From NCBI GenBank assembly GCA_964036275.1, contig OZ038434.1:16171879-16235878 (forward strand): DNA of 64,000 bases. Direction: 5' to 3'. This stretch comes from Litoditis marina (lineage: Eukaryota; Nematoda; Chromadorea; Rhabditida; Rhabditidae). This document shows, one piece after another, positions 52,640 to 64,000 of the stretch. How positions within the stretch are numbered: position 1 is the stretch's first letter; each line of letters begins with the position of its first letter. Below the pieces are notes generated by a model, which was given only the letters and a program-made list of their open reading frames with translations, did not search any database and was not told the origin of the DNA. Made by a program: the position numbers and the translations under genes.

Positions 52640-53878
52640 ATAAATGTGCGTGTACAAAATACGACACACCAAATTTGCGCCTTCAGTAAAAATAATTTGG
52701 GCGCGAAACTACCGTAATTCAAATATTTAACTACGGTACTTAAGAACATTGCAATTTTATGCAATTTTATGCTGATTTTCATTTGCAATCCTGAATATTG
52801 AATGATTTTCAACAGGGAATGTTGATTTGTCAAGATATCGAATATTGACGGGTTAAAGTGAATATGTGAATAAGCAGTTTCGAATAAACATGAACCGAGT
52901 TTGCAAAGTATACAGAAGCGTTTCCCTGTTTCCCATCCTTTTCAAAGAACATCCTATATTCTTATATAGCTATCGAATGGAAAATAAATTTCTTCAAACG
53001 AAGTTTCGTTACACGAGGTTTTCTAATATGGGCTGCGCAGACTATTGTATTGAGTTTATTTGCAAACTTAGATGTAATAATAAAAATGAGCGATTACCGC
53101 ATTAGTGTTGTCCATGAATCATAACATGTACGTGCTGTTTTTATCATAGTGTTGCAATTTGAATACGCACATTCTCTCCAACCAGCTTCAAAATTTGTGC
53201 GGAAATTCTGCGCTCTAATATATTCCTTATCAAAGGGTTGATTTTACCACCAGTTGATTTGAGATCTTTAACAAATTAAAGGCAACTTTCGGTTATGTTG
53301 AACCCAACCGACCCTAAACAAGGATGAACTGGTTTTCACAAGTTATCTGGTTCAGAGCGAAAGAGACAAACATCTGAACGATCAGCGATTGGCCATATAG
53401 CCTCAAGGGGCTTATTAGTACCCGTGAACTTTTGAAACATGCAATGGACACATGAACACTTAATTTTGTTCAGTTACAGCTTAGTGTAAAATGCTTGTCA
53501 GTTTTTCGATATGAGGACCAGTTCAAAAATGTATTTGTGATCTCGATTTTGATCCCAACTATAGATAAAGGTGAATATAGACGAAGTAACTAGAGTATAA
53601 TTGTTATGAGGCTCTTTTTTCCGTCAAGATACGTGATAATTAATTAGAACCGCCAAATCTGCAGTGATAATAGGTATGAAGGTGTGAGCAATCATTAACT
53701 ATTCAATAATTTGCATTAATCCCATTAAACAAGTGATCAAACAAGCGAAAAGCTGCCAGAAAATGGAGAGTTCTTAAGTACAGTAGTTAAAAATATGAAT
53801 TACGGTAGTTTCGCGCCCAAATATTTTTGATTGGAGAGGCAAATTCGGTGTGTCGTATTTTGTACACGCACAAATAAA
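52640..53878. mobile_element. 1.2-kb element with ~110-bp inverted terminal repeats
   Basis: A stretch of about 110 bases at 52640-52755, including GTGCGTGTACAAAATACGAC and GGGCGCGAAACTACCGTAAT, recurs inverted at 53767-53878 with roughly 85% identity by eye. The 1-kb interior has no convincing transposase frame. Exact boundaries and target duplication were not resolved. Confidence 0.65.
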
Positions 53879-54690
53879 TTGATGGAAAACTAGATAAATG
53901 CTTGCCAAAAATAAAAAAACTTCAAAAAATCCAATTTAATTAAAAAGCGTACGGTGAGTGCGTGCAGAAATACAACGCCCGTGCTGCTGTTAAGAGATTT
54001 TCAGCTACACGTCGCTTGTATTTTTAAAAGTTTCAAAATCATTTTTTTTGTAATTTTCGAAGATTATAATCAGTTTTTGAAGTTCTGTCTCACACATATA
54101 TATGCGCTGCTTTTGTTTGTCTAAAAGTTAGCGTAAGGTACACTGTTCTATGTGTGTCGTTCAGTTGCTTTACCACTCTATCACAGCGTTTTCACCAGCC
54201 TTGTTTTTTGTGAGCAGTATGCATTAGATGAAAATCCAGAAAACTATCCGGACGGGACGCAAGCCCGCGCAGGCAAGATCTGACGGTATGCACATGCTGC
54301 ATACTGCCCCGAACTTCCTATTTCATTAAAATCACTTCTTGGCACGTTGGCACGTAAGGTACGCGTCCGCGTGTCGCGTTACGGCCGAATGAAAAGACGC
54401 GAAACAGGCCAACTCTAGTGTGGCGGCGGAGAACGCTGTGCTATACTCTGTTCGCCCGCCCGCGGACGCCGACTGTAAAACAGATAATTTACACTTAGTT
54501 ACGTAGATACCGATGTTTAACCAACCATGTTAGTTCACTTGATATCATCAGCAAAGTGCCACTTGAGATGTTTTTCGAAAGTCGAACCAAAATGAATTTA
54601 ATAATCGTCGTGGTTTGTTCCAGGTTCCAGTCCACTGTTTTCAAATCAACTTTAGTTTACTTTTTCCGTGTGCTACGCATTGCAATCATA

Positions 54691-57600
54691 ATGGTGAGTA
54701 TTTCGTGATGGAAATGTTATCCATATAGCACGAATGAAAATGTTGACCTTCCATTTCCTACCTTCAACTTTGAAAGCAACCGCCCTGAGTTGCCAACAAT
54801 CGTGGATAAACCTCGAAATAACACGAACTCGGCTGTTATACTCCAGTTATTTTAACGAGTACTTACTTATAGTAAAATGTACATTAAACTACTCTAATAC
54901 AGAATTGAAAATTATATTCTGCATTCTTGCATCGAAGACATGTCACAAACAGATGCTGAATATGTAACTACTAACACTTAGAAAAAAATCGTTGGCTACT
55001 CTGAATGGAAATCACGGCTTGTTCTAGTTTTATTCAAAGAAATATAGCGGTCAAACTATAACTGTCGCAGACCTCGCGTCTCGAGAAGAAGATTGGTGAT
55101 TGTATGGAACGGAAGGAGTTCTATGAGGCTCATCAAGTCTACCGGACTCTATACTACCGTATGAGCTCGGCCAAGAAGTACGTGGATCTAATGACGTTAC
55201 TGTTCAATGGATCCATGGATCTTTATAAAGGTATTTTGGTTTACTAGTTCGGTCAATACACCATTCTGGACACACGACTGACACGACGACACGCATAAGC
55301 TGTAGCTCATGTTAAACGGATTACGTATATATACAGGCTATGACCGTTGTATGTTCACCTTGACACGTCATGTTCTGAGTATTCTGTATTAATAACTTAT
55401 TTCTTTGTTTTAAAAAATATAAAATTTACCTATTTTTTTCGAAAAACGATCGAACGCGGGTTCACTCCATGAGCGCATGGGCATGTACCAGTAAGGTTCC
55501 ACTAAGTGACAAAAAGTATTCCGTTTTAGATGTGAACACGTGAAAATTTATGATTTCCCCATCGAAACTAGACCGATTTCTTTTTTTGGCGAAAAAGTAG
55601 TCAGTTTTTCGAATTTTTATAACGATTCGAACAACTTTACTGGTATGATCATAGGGTAGTTCGTTTCTCGAAATTAATCTGACACCGACACGAACACGAG
55701 CACACGATGCCGAGGTATGATCTTGCATTTCAGTTGGCGAACTACAAAGTGCTACGGATTTGTCTGATTTATTCGTGGATACTCTAATAAAGTCTGGATC
55801 GCCCCCTTCTGACATCATCTACGACAGACTTGTCAGGGTTAGTTTAGTGTTGAGCTTCCTGATTCATATCATACACATCATTTTGTTTTCATGAACATTG
55901 GTTTCTCAGTGTACAAGTTATTGCATCATGAATATGAAACAATGAAAATCACTTTTTAAAGAAACGTTCACGATTTGCAGGATAAGATGAATGAATGCAC
56001 ATTCGCGATTGCATATCGTATATTATATTATATTTACTTCTTGGGGCAAGTGACCACCCACCATCAAACTAGCAACTTTTTCGGGCTAATGATAAATACT
56101 CTATACACTATACTCCATCAATCATGCTCAGGCACATCGAGGTGATAAGCCCGAAGAGCTCGAAAACGTATCTTTATCTGCAAAACGTCAGTGGTCATGA
56201 TAATATATAGGTGGTTCATTATGAAACAATGAAACCCATGTAAGGCGACGTGATTCAATTTCAAAACAAAGCCGTTGTTCCAGCTCTTGACCGAAATGTA
56301 TACCCTCAACAAGGAGAAGGAGGAATCCTTAGCCAAAGCCGACCTGGGATCTGGTGCCAGGAATAAATTTGTGTCGGATGCTATAAAATGGTTAGTTTTC
56401 GTTCAAGTTAGTCTGTTAGTCAAGTAGTCAAGTTTATTTTTGTTTGATTCATCATCTTCTCATCTTTTCAAATGTTTTTGTTTTGATATAAAGGGGACTT
56501 TTTTTTTAAATTTGAAGTTAATGTTCGTTCCTTTCCCTTCAGCAATGAATATGTACCTCAAGCAATAAGTATGAATTTGGCTCATTTGTATTTTCTTAAA
56601 GTTTGCATATTTGCTTTCGGTGGGTAAAGTTGGTTTTCTTATTACTGCGATTTGTTTGTGTGTTCAGTAGTAAGTGTTAGAATATAAAACATCAAAGTGC
56701 TATTGTTCATTTTCAGGTCGCAGTCTCACGCTACGAAAAATAGAGAGAAGAAACGAGGACTATCTGATTTGCACCTGAAATTCGGTACCGTTTTCTGGGA
56801 GGGAAGAGATTTCGAGGCTGCTCGTGCTCATATGCTTGTTGCCGAAAATCCAGAGGTATTTAGATTTGATTTGATATGTTTTCTCGAAATGGCTGATTGA
56901 ACTTGTCTCCATAGCTGAAGCTGAAAAGTTGCAACACTTCTACTCTGAATCATTTTATCCTGGTTTCGGAACTAGCGCTGTTTAGTGCATTCAATTTCAA
57001 TAGTTGTAAAAATTGTAAGCATTCGCTTTCGGGATTCGCACTATTGGCTAACCGACCAAAGAGAGTAAGACATAGAGTGAAGTGTTTGCAGTATTTTTGG
57101 ATTTCTCGCTTTATTCCCAAGCATTTTTGTTTTACAGAAGTTCGCAGACTTTCTGATTGACATGCATCAAAAGTTGGGTGATGCTTCTGAAGCCGATCTT
57201 TTTATTTCGCTAGCTGTACTACAGGTAAGATCAGGACAACTATGGTGCACATTTAACATTTCACAATAACTTATGTATGTACTAAATTGTTATTTGTGAA
57301 TTCCGGCCTATCCATAAGGACAGCGATTTTGTCATTATATTTGCATTCATATATTTTCGATCAACCTATCAACTTCGTTTTTGAATTGCCTTGTCGTATC
57401 TCTCCCTTTCCAGTTATTGTGTCTCCATCGAGTGAATACTGCGGGAAAGCTGTTGATGTTCTACGTGGAACGTCACCCAGCCATGAAATTCACGCAAGCC
57501 CCGTATCCACTTCCACTCGTCAACTTTTTGTGGCTTCTGATTCTCGCTATTCCCTCGAAGAATGTAAGTTTTTTTCAACCTTTATCTGCACTTGAGACTA

Positions 57601-59251
57601 TCCGTTTTCTATTCGTTCACTCAGATTTCGATGTTTCGATCACTGTTCTTTTCGTTGGAAATCACAGTTGTTGTTTGCGATGAAATCGCGCGCAGCGCGA
57701 AGCGCTGTGCGAGATTTGTCTTTGGTCCGGTTAATGCGCGCCTCCGTTTTTTTAGTTTACCCTCAAAAAGGCCCAAACTTGCAAATCAAAACTTTTTATG
57801 CTTTGTTGATTTTTCATGGCATATGTACAAGCTATGTTCAAAATTTGAACAAAATTGATTGAGGTTGAGCCGAGTTATGACGTTATGCGCTTCATGCAGA
57901 CCGCCAACTTCCGTCGTGTGTCAGTGTGTGTGTGTGTGTGTGTGTGTGTGTTGGTGCGCACTCCTGGGATATTTTTATGTGTGAACCGATTTGACTGAAA
58001 ATTTGGGACACGATAGATACCCCACTCGAAGTTTGGGGGCGCAAACTTTTTCTCGAAAAAAATTATTTTTCATTAAGTTATAGGTCTTTGAAAATGTCTC
58101 TGCGTCTCTTCATTTCGTGCACTCTCTCGCCCTCTCTGTCGCGGTAAATCAAATTGCGTTATAACTCAGCTCAGTCCTAACCAATTCAAGTAAAATTTGG
58201 AGTATGATACCACGACATGAACGGACATTGATTCAGATGTAAGTCTTCTACTGATGACGTCATCGAGGATTCTGGAGCTCGGATGACGTCATTTTTGAAA
58301 AGTGCAAAGTTGTTGTCACATATGTTTTCAAATCATGGTAATATCTTAGGAAGGGTCAATTAACGGTAAAACTCAATCTAACAGTGACGTATTCTGGGAT
58401 TCTGGAGACCAGATGACGTCATTTTTGAAAAGTGCAAAGTTGACGTCACATATTATTTCAAATGCTGAAAATATCTTAAAAATGGTATATTAACGATGAA
58501 ACTTTATCTAAATATGACTTATTCTGGAATTCAGAGGACCAGATGACGTCAACTTTTGAAAAAATTGACGTTAAATATGTTTTCGAATGCTGAAAGTTTC
58601 TTAAAAATGGTCAATTCACGATAAAACTTCATTCAAATATAACGTATTCTGGGATTCTGAAGGGCAGATAAATTAAGTTTTCAGAACTGTAATGTTGACG
58701 TCATATTTTTTTTTCGAATGATGGTAATACTTGACAAGTCATTCATTAAGAAAACAATTTTATCTGCACCGTACAGATCAAACCACATACCTACGGCATG
58801 TGTACAAAAAGAGAAAAATTCATGAAAAAGTGGGGGCCCAACGACTGTGAGATTTGTCTTCTGCTGTGCGCCCCTTAGACAGCTACTCTCGAATGGAGCA
58901 GCTACTGCTACAAAAACCGGAAAATACTTGAATACTCAAGTATAACTGTTCATTACAAACATACAAAAGTCGTAAAATATTTTTTCAAACCTGTAAACTA
59001 TAATATACAAATCACAGATGTTAACTCACGTTGTCACTATTATAGCTATATTTGCTATAATTCGTTTGTATTTTTCCCCACTCCCATATTTTAACGTTTT
59101 ATCATCTTTATTCTTTTCATGTTCACTTTTGATCTCTTGAAGCTTAACGAGTAAGCTCCCCTTAATTCGTAGGTAGGGTTTTGTTGCCTTACCCCTTAGG
59201 GGTTCTACATATTTATTCACATTTTTTTGTTGTTCTTGTAGCACTTGTGAA

Positions 59252-59286
<35 letters not shown>

Positions 59287-60569
59287 CTCAACGTAGTCAA
59301 CTATAGAGATTCTGGTTTTGTACACAATGATTTGCAGTTTTTGTCCTTACTTCAACTCTAGGTGCTATAACACTTGGCATATTATTCAACAGTTGTTCTC
59401 TCTTTTACAGCTGTGATTTGTATATTATAGTTTACAGGTTTGAAAAAATATTTTACGACTTTTGTATGTTTGTAATGAACAGTTATACTTGAGTATTCAA
59501 GTATTTTCCGGTTTTTGTAGCAGTATTTTCGGTTTTTGTAGCTGTCTAAGGGGCGCACAGCAGAAGACAAATCTCACAGTCGTTGGGCCCCCACTTTTTC
59601 ATGAATTCATATAGACTTTGTAAATAAATTTTGTTGTTGTTTTTCTTTCTTTTTCATGTTTTTTTTCAGTTGTCTCATTTTTCGACTTTGGTCGAGAAGT
59701 ATCAGCCTTCATTATCTCGAGATTGCAACAATAAAGCATATTTGGACAAGATCGGCCAGCTGTTCTTCAAGCTACCAGCTCCACAGTCGAACGGCGGGGG
59801 ATTGTTTGGAAATCTGTTCAAGGGTGAGTTGATTTACGCACATACTCGAGCTTCCTAGTTAAATAGCCATAACAACGATCATTTTCTTCGGAATATAACA
59901 AAATTTGAACATCTCTCAATGCAAAATGTTGTAATTTACTTTAACCGAGAAACGGGTTCTCTCTGTAGATTAGCCACACATTACCGGTGTGCCTTCACAC
60001 ACCGTCATCACGTGACCATTTCACAACACGAAAGAAGCTTTTCGAATAAAATAGTCCTATCAACTGGTTTGAAATTAACTTGAAATTGAAAATTTAGAAT
60101 TCACTAAAAATGCCTATGTACATAGGCATTTTTAATGAAGTTTCATTCAGGACTGTTGGGTGGTGATAAGAAGGAGGAGGAAGAGCCATTCTCCGATTCT
60201 GACGTTGATTGGGCTGATAATGAAGTAGAAATGGAGGATGTGAGTTAATCATTCACGTATTCACGATTCACCTCTGTTTGTGTGAACTGTAACTGTTACT
60301 TTATTCTCAGATGTGTTTGTAGATTATTCTTGTTGAAAACGCAGACCGGGAAAAATTTTGGCGAACATTTCGAAAATTAGTTTTGCATTGCAAACACTCT
60401 GAAAACTACTCGAAAATTCGATAAGAAATAAGAAGTGATGGTCATGTTTCGAATTAAGGGTGACGAAGAGGGCTACATGACAGCCGATGACGAGACGAAA
60501 CCTACAGTACCCTCGTCCTCAGGTGCACAGAAAAGGGCGGTCATGGAGGATATGGACGATCTGGATTAG
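54691..60569 (+). CDS. cee-1: GET4/TRC35 homologue (C. elegans CEE-1 family), 10 exons
   Basis: Cytosolic factor of the tail-anchored-protein insertion pathway; in other eukaryotes GET4 bridges GET5/UBL4A (and BAG6) to the GET3/TRC40 ATPase. Exons: 54691-54693 (ATG only), 55071-55230, 55734-55837, 56284-56390, 56717-56855, 57138-57224, 57414-57563, 59670-59823, 60151-60239, 60459-60569. All phases agree, giving 367 aa (human GET4 has 327). Family hallmarks seen: YEAHQVYRTLYYRMSSAKK near the N terminus, DLHLKFGTVFWEGRDFEAAR, PLVNFLWLLILAIPSKN, then VEKYQPSLSRD and YLDKIGQLFFKLPAPQSNGG. The extra length is mainly an acidic C-terminal tail (EEEEPFSDSDVDW ... MEDMDDLD). Intron 7 is 2.1 kb and holds a tandem repeat and a long inverted-repeat element. 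A poly(A) signal AATAAA is at 61023. Confidence 0.95.
57922..57951 (+). repeat. (TG)n microsatellite
   Basis: About 14 TG dinucleotides in GET4 intron 7. Confidence 0.9.
58254..58745 (+). repeat. Tandem repeat, ~123-bp unit, four diverged copies, rich in TGACGTCA
   Basis: Units begin near 58254, 58384, 58506 and 58630 and share the phrase TATTCTGGGATTCTGGAG, then AGATGACGTCA, then TTTTGAAAA, then GTTGACGTCA, then AAATGCTGAAAATATCTTAA. Six perfect TGACGTCA octamers are at 58255, 58284, 58414, 58441, 58544 and 58696. It lies in GET4 intron 7. Confidence 0.85.
58817..59607. mobile_element. 791-bp element with ~190-bp inverted rep arms
   Basis: The left arm from AATTCATGAAAAAGTGGGGG to about 59014 recurs inverted from about 59404 to 59607, almost identical except for an insertion of about 20 bases with GCTACTCTCGAATGGAGC in the left arm. 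The centre contains an (AT)n run and a 99-codon minus-strand frame of low complexity that I do not regard as a gene. It is in GET4 intron 7. Confidence 0.75.
59255..59285 (+). repeat. (AT)n microsatellite
   Basis: About 15 AT dinucleotides in the centre of the 58817-59607 element. Confidence 0.9.
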
Positions 60570-61022
60570 AAATCAATCAATATTCAGTATATGATCTATA
60601 TTTTTACCCTTTCCAATTTGGTTCTATCTGTTTAACTTGCTCAGTGGGCGAAAAATTCTATTAGAAGTTTAAAACTTATGTTGTGATCATGATTTGCAGC
60701 TAATAATATTATCATGTGTGGCTTCAATGAGTACTGGGAATCAATGATGGTTTGTTTGAGCTTTTCTAGTTTAAAAGAAATCTAAACGTCAAGCAGTCTA
60801 TACGCAGTTTGATCGATTGATCGTTGTTGTTTTAGAGAACGTGTGATATCTTATTTTCATCTCGATAGTTGTTTATTGTTAGAGAGCTAGACATGCAGGT
60901 GTTCTCGCGTGACTTTAATGAAAACAACCATCCACTGTTGTTTATTTGCATTACTTGGGTTTAGCATCGGTTTGTTGCTAGCACTTTTTACTTGTTGGTT
61001 TTTTTTTTCATTGTAAATTATT

Positions 61023-61028
61023 AATAAA
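61023..61028 (+). promoter_or_regulatory. Candidate poly(A) signal for GET4
   Basis: AATAAA 454 bases after the GET4 stop codon, in an AT-rich context (TTATTAATAAATTATGC). It is the clearest canonical signal before the next mobile element. Confidence 0.4.
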
Positions 61029-61227
61029 TTATGCTTTATCGATTTCATTTCAAAGTGTTGTGTGTACGATTATTTGAGTTTAGTCTCTCGAGTATTTGGT
61101 AAGGTTCACTACTTCGAGTACCGTTTCAGACTGCTGTGTTTGGCCAATATCTAATCTAGGGGGACGAGGCTTGACAAAATAATTAGGAGTAAAAGCATAA
61201 TTATCAGTACTGAGATCACTACAATCG

Positions 61228-61580
61228 GTAAAATTGAAGTATCGCCCCCCACTTTAGTTGGGTCCTCCCCCCGTAGCACTTCAACCCCCCGTCCCAAGCC
61301 AAAACCTGGAAATCAAAGGAGAGGGGGGGGTCAAAAATCAACTTCGACATTTACTATTCACCCCCCACCGGAGGTAGATCTTCAATGGTGGGGGGTGAAA
61401 CTTCAACGAGTGGGGGGGCTGAACTTCAATACCGGAAATGTTTCCTTTTTATCCCCCACCCTCAACCTTTCGATTGCAGGTGATAAATTGAATTATCACC
61501 CCCCCCCCCCCCCCCCCCCCCGGTGGGGGGGGGGTCAAACTACAATTCCCCAAACGCAATACAATTTCAGAAATGTTCCC
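61228..61580 (+). mobile_element. C-run/G-run MITE, copy D (8-bp duplication CTACAATC)
   Basis: Same orientation as copy A: starts GGTAAAATTGAAGTATCGCC and ends CAGAAATGTTCCC. Perfect 8-bp direct repeats CTACAATC at 61220-61227 and 61581-61588. It contains a C tract of about 24 bases facing a nine-G tract. Confidence 0.9.
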
Positions 61581-62355
61581 CTACAATCGTTAGTAGTATC
61601 ATGTGAACGGTTTTAGTTCGCAATGTGAGCCGCAGACCCAAGATATGATATGTCTCGTTTTACCAGATATATTTTGTCACACCCTCGTCCCCTTTACTCT
61701 TCGTCCCCCGGTCGTCCCCATTGAATTTCACTATCAGCTTATCTTAGTCGTTTCTATGCACAGTCTAATTTCTGTCAGGTTCCGGTGATAATGTGATATG
61801 TCTCGGTCGTATTTTGACCTTTTGCTCTTTTTGTTTGTTATTGTTTTTCATCTGGTATCTATTGATTTTGGCGAGCTGACCTCAACACTCAGACAACCCA
61901 GCCACTTTTGTCTCGACGGCCTCGACGAGAGAGTGCACAGGTCGAAGAGACGCAGATGTCTGCGGGCTGTGGCCTCAGTGACCTGCACACTCTCTCGCTT
62001 TGTAGCTGGCCGATCGCCGAAAATTGGCGGCAATCGTTCTGAGTAGGGTCTCTCCCCTTTTTTGGCTAGTCCTGTGTGGTTGTAGGCTCGGGGCCGGTGC
62101 GCCTGTTTTCTCTCTATATTTTACCTATATATTTCTCTCAATCTAATAACGTTTATTATATTAACTTTCTAGCACTTTTCTTAATTGGGATTTTCCCCCT
62201 ATCTGTGATCTCTTGGAATTCTTTTTGTCCATACGAGAATCTTGTTGAAGTTTGTTTTGAGTGAATTGGGTACAAAACATTTAACGAAGGCTTAAAATAC
62301 GGTTGGTAATCGATACCGAATAAGGAAAAACCTTTACATTCTTTTGCAGTATACT

Positions 62356-63740
62356 ATGATTCTTGGAGAAGTTTTCCCCGACTTCAAAGCAACCACCGAT
62401 CGCGGATCATTGGACAGCTTTTACAAATTCCAGGGCGAAAGGTTGGTTACTTTTCGAGCTTCGAGCAGTTGTTATTTCATTTGGAGGAAGTAGTATTTGG
62501 TGGGCTGGTTTCAGTTGTGGCTCTGTACAATAACATTATATGCGCGAATCTAACGTTTTTCTGTTGACGACAAACTATCTATATATCTGTAAAACATTCC
62601 TTTTGTTATGATTTGAATTGAACTGGAATCTATAGTGCATTTTGTAGGAGTCCACGTAGAAATGATAATGACTATCCATCTATCTCATACATTGGCAAGG
62701 CCTCTTATCTCTTAAAAGCCTCTTAAAAGGATCGCGAACAAATCCTTTTAAAAAGTAGGGTTAGCGAGAATTTTGACTGAATGAGAGGCCCTTGGCGATG
62801 TGTTTACCTGTTTCCAGCTGTGAAACACTTCCTTTGTTATGAAATGAACTGGAAGTTTATAGTTCATACTGTAGGAGTCCACATAGAAATTCTATTAACT
62901 CGGCAGTGCATCTATCTGTTTCCAGCTGGGTTATCATCTTCTCGCACCCGGCCGACTTTACCCCCGTCTGTACCACGGAACTGGCCCGTGCCGCTCAGCT
63001 GGCCAGTCAGTTCTCGGCCAGAAACGTGAAAATGCTGGCCCTGAGCTGTGACTCGGCCCACTCTCACAGGGAATGGATCAAAGATCTCGTCGCATATGCT
63101 AAGGACGAAAAGATCACCGGTCGGTTGGTTGGATCATTCTCACGCACATTTAGGTTAAGATGCAAATTTTCTCATGCTCTAGCTACTTTATGAGAATAGA
63201 AGTGTGCAAAAAGGTGTCCTTCATTACTAAAATCGAGTTTTCGTTCGATGGAAAAATGAAATTGTAGTGTTCTTAATTGGTAAAGTCTGGCAGTTTGCAT
63301 GAGTGAGCGTGAAGTTCCTTGTTTCTAGATGTTTAGCACCAATTAGCTTCATGGAAAAAAATATCTTGACAAAATCTACCGTTGTAGTTTTGAACAAATC
63401 TTCGAAATCAACAGGATTAAACTACAAACTTAATGGATTGCTTTGAAAAGATGTAATCCTATAGATCAGTTAGATAGATCAATAGAATGTTGTATCAATA
63501 ATAGTAATAGTAATAATTATAGTAGTAATAGTAGATAGAGTGTTCTTCAGAATCGAGTTTTCCGTTCGAGATCATCGCGGACGACCAGCGCTCGCTGGCC
63601 ACCCAGTTCGGCATGCTGGACCCGGCGGAGCAGGGCGCCGACGGACTGCCGTTGTCCGCACGCGCCGTCTTCATTGTGTCACCCGATCACAAGCTGAAGG
63701 CACAGATTCTGTACCCGGCCACCACCGGAAGGGACTTCAA
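62356..63740 (+). CDS. prdx-6: 1-Cys peroxiredoxin (PRDX6 type), first three exons, cut by window end
   Basis: Thiol peroxidase that reduces hydrogen peroxide and lipid hydroperoxides with a single catalytic cysteine. Exons: 62356-62441, 62926-63119, 63551-63740; phases agree and the last donor (GTGGGT) leads out of the window, so the C-terminal part is missing. The start MILGEVFPDFKATTDRG is 6 bases after an acceptor (TTTTGCAG), possibly a trans-splice site. The active-site motif HPADFTPVCTTEL holds the peroxidatic Cys. SFPFEIIADDQRSLATQFGM and ILYPATTGRDF fit the PRDX6 subfamily rather than the 2-Cys enzymes. Coding GC is visibly higher in exons 2-3 than in flanking introns. Confidence 0.93.
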
Positions 63741-63755
63741 GTGGGTTGGGCTCTC

Positions 63756-63827
63756 GGAGAGGGAGGGGGAGGAGAGAGAGGGAGAGAGGATGAGGAACAA
63801 CGTGAGAGAGAGGCGAAGAAAGAGAGG
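63756..63827 (+). repeat. GA-rich low-complexity tract
   Basis: Purine-rich run starting 15 bases after the third peroxiredoxin exon; open frames that read through the donor into it are artefacts. Confidence 0.8.
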
Positions 63828-64000
63828 AACCTTTATTTTCATTCACAACACCTCTTCTTTTTCCAGTAAATAGGGTTATTGAACTTGTTATTCTTGAGAG
63901 AAGTAGATTAACCAAAGGGTGCATTTCACAATTAGCTTTCCGATTTTGGCCCATATCGGAAAATAATCACTTTTTGTACTTTGGTGTAGTTGTAATGTTT

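Larger units (their letters stand above)
52076..54690. other. Divergent spacer between the zinc-finger gene and GET4
   Basis: The two flanking genes point away from each other, so both promoters should lie here. Two inverted-repeat elements fill 52296-53878. From about 54230 to 54480 the sequence is locally GC-richer (CGCCCGCCCGCGGACGCCG near 54454) and could be the GET4 promoter. No further gene seen. Confidence 0.5.
60570..62355. other. Spacer between GET4 and the peroxiredoxin gene
   Basis: Holds the GET4 3' UTR, mobile-element copy D (61228-61580) and the presumed peroxiredoxin promoter. Open frames in 61600-62260 are unsupported. The 1.8-kb distance argues against an operon. Confidence 0.5.

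Noticed and set aside
57660..57860. Open frames after GET4 exon 7
   Set aside because: They follow a good donor at 57564 and the GET4 frame resumes cleanly at 59670; the interval is repeat-derived intron.
59026..59325. 99-codon minus-strand frame in the 58817-59607 element
   Set aside because: Part of it is the (AT)n microsatellite read as Tyr-Ile repeats, and no transposase motif is visible.
1..64000. CRISPR array, phage, bacterial operon or defence system
   Set aside because: All supported genes are spliced eukaryotic genes. The tandem repeats lack regular short spacers, and no prokaryotic gene set is present.

Overview
The window is eukaryotic nuclear DNA and most likely comes from a nematode. 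Introns mostly end in TTTCAG, TTCCAG or a close variant. It contains a supplementary nuclear hormone receptor with the P-box [10 protein letters not shown], which is typical of nematodes. Genes are split into many small exons. I rebuilt gene models by hand by joining exons whose GT..AG junctions keep the reading frame. Four models have every visible coding junction phase-consistent from start to stop (receptor, GPI protein, pyruvate carboxylase, GET4); others are partial or have a weak point, which is stated.

Layout. 1-4388: no gene recognised. 4392-10834 (+): nuclear hormone receptor, 12 exons, about 492 aa. 10835-14838: gene-poor and repeat-rich. 14839-17915 (+): last eight exons of a gene for an acidic, Ser/Asp-rich, probably disordered protein that I do not recognise; its 5' end was not found. 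18112-20087 (-): complete 263-aa secreted, cysteine-rich, probably GPI-anchored protein, convergent with the previous gene. 21189-34261 (-): mitochondrial pyruvate carboxylase, 33 exons, 1192 aa. 35838-52075 (-): a 36-exon gene for an unrecognised nuclear protein of about 1190 aa with an AT-hook and a C-terminal C2H2 zinc finger; one of its introns holds a small + strand membrane-protein gene (37948-38683). 54691-60569 (+): GET4/TRC35 homologue (C. elegans CEE-1 family), 10 exons, 367 aa. 62356-63740 (+): first three exons of a 1-Cys peroxiredoxin (PRDX6 type), cut by the window end.

The introns and spacers carry several families of short non-autonomous mobile elements. The best defined is a 353-398 bp element with four copies, each flanked by a perfect 8-bp target duplication. 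It is built from C-runs and G-runs that can pair with each other. A second family (TAGGGTTGTTAA ends, arrays of CGAGTTTT) also makes 8-bp duplications; one copy sits at an intron donor of the receptor gene and has duplicated the donor sequence. There are also TTAA-flanked foldbacks, tRNA-derived SINE-like elements on the minus strand, long inverted-repeat elements, and a tandem repeat in a GET4 intron with six perfect TGACGTCA octamers.

The genes are unrelated housekeeping, regulatory and surface functions with no shared pathway. I found no operon-like close spacing and no CRISPR, phage or prokaryotic system.
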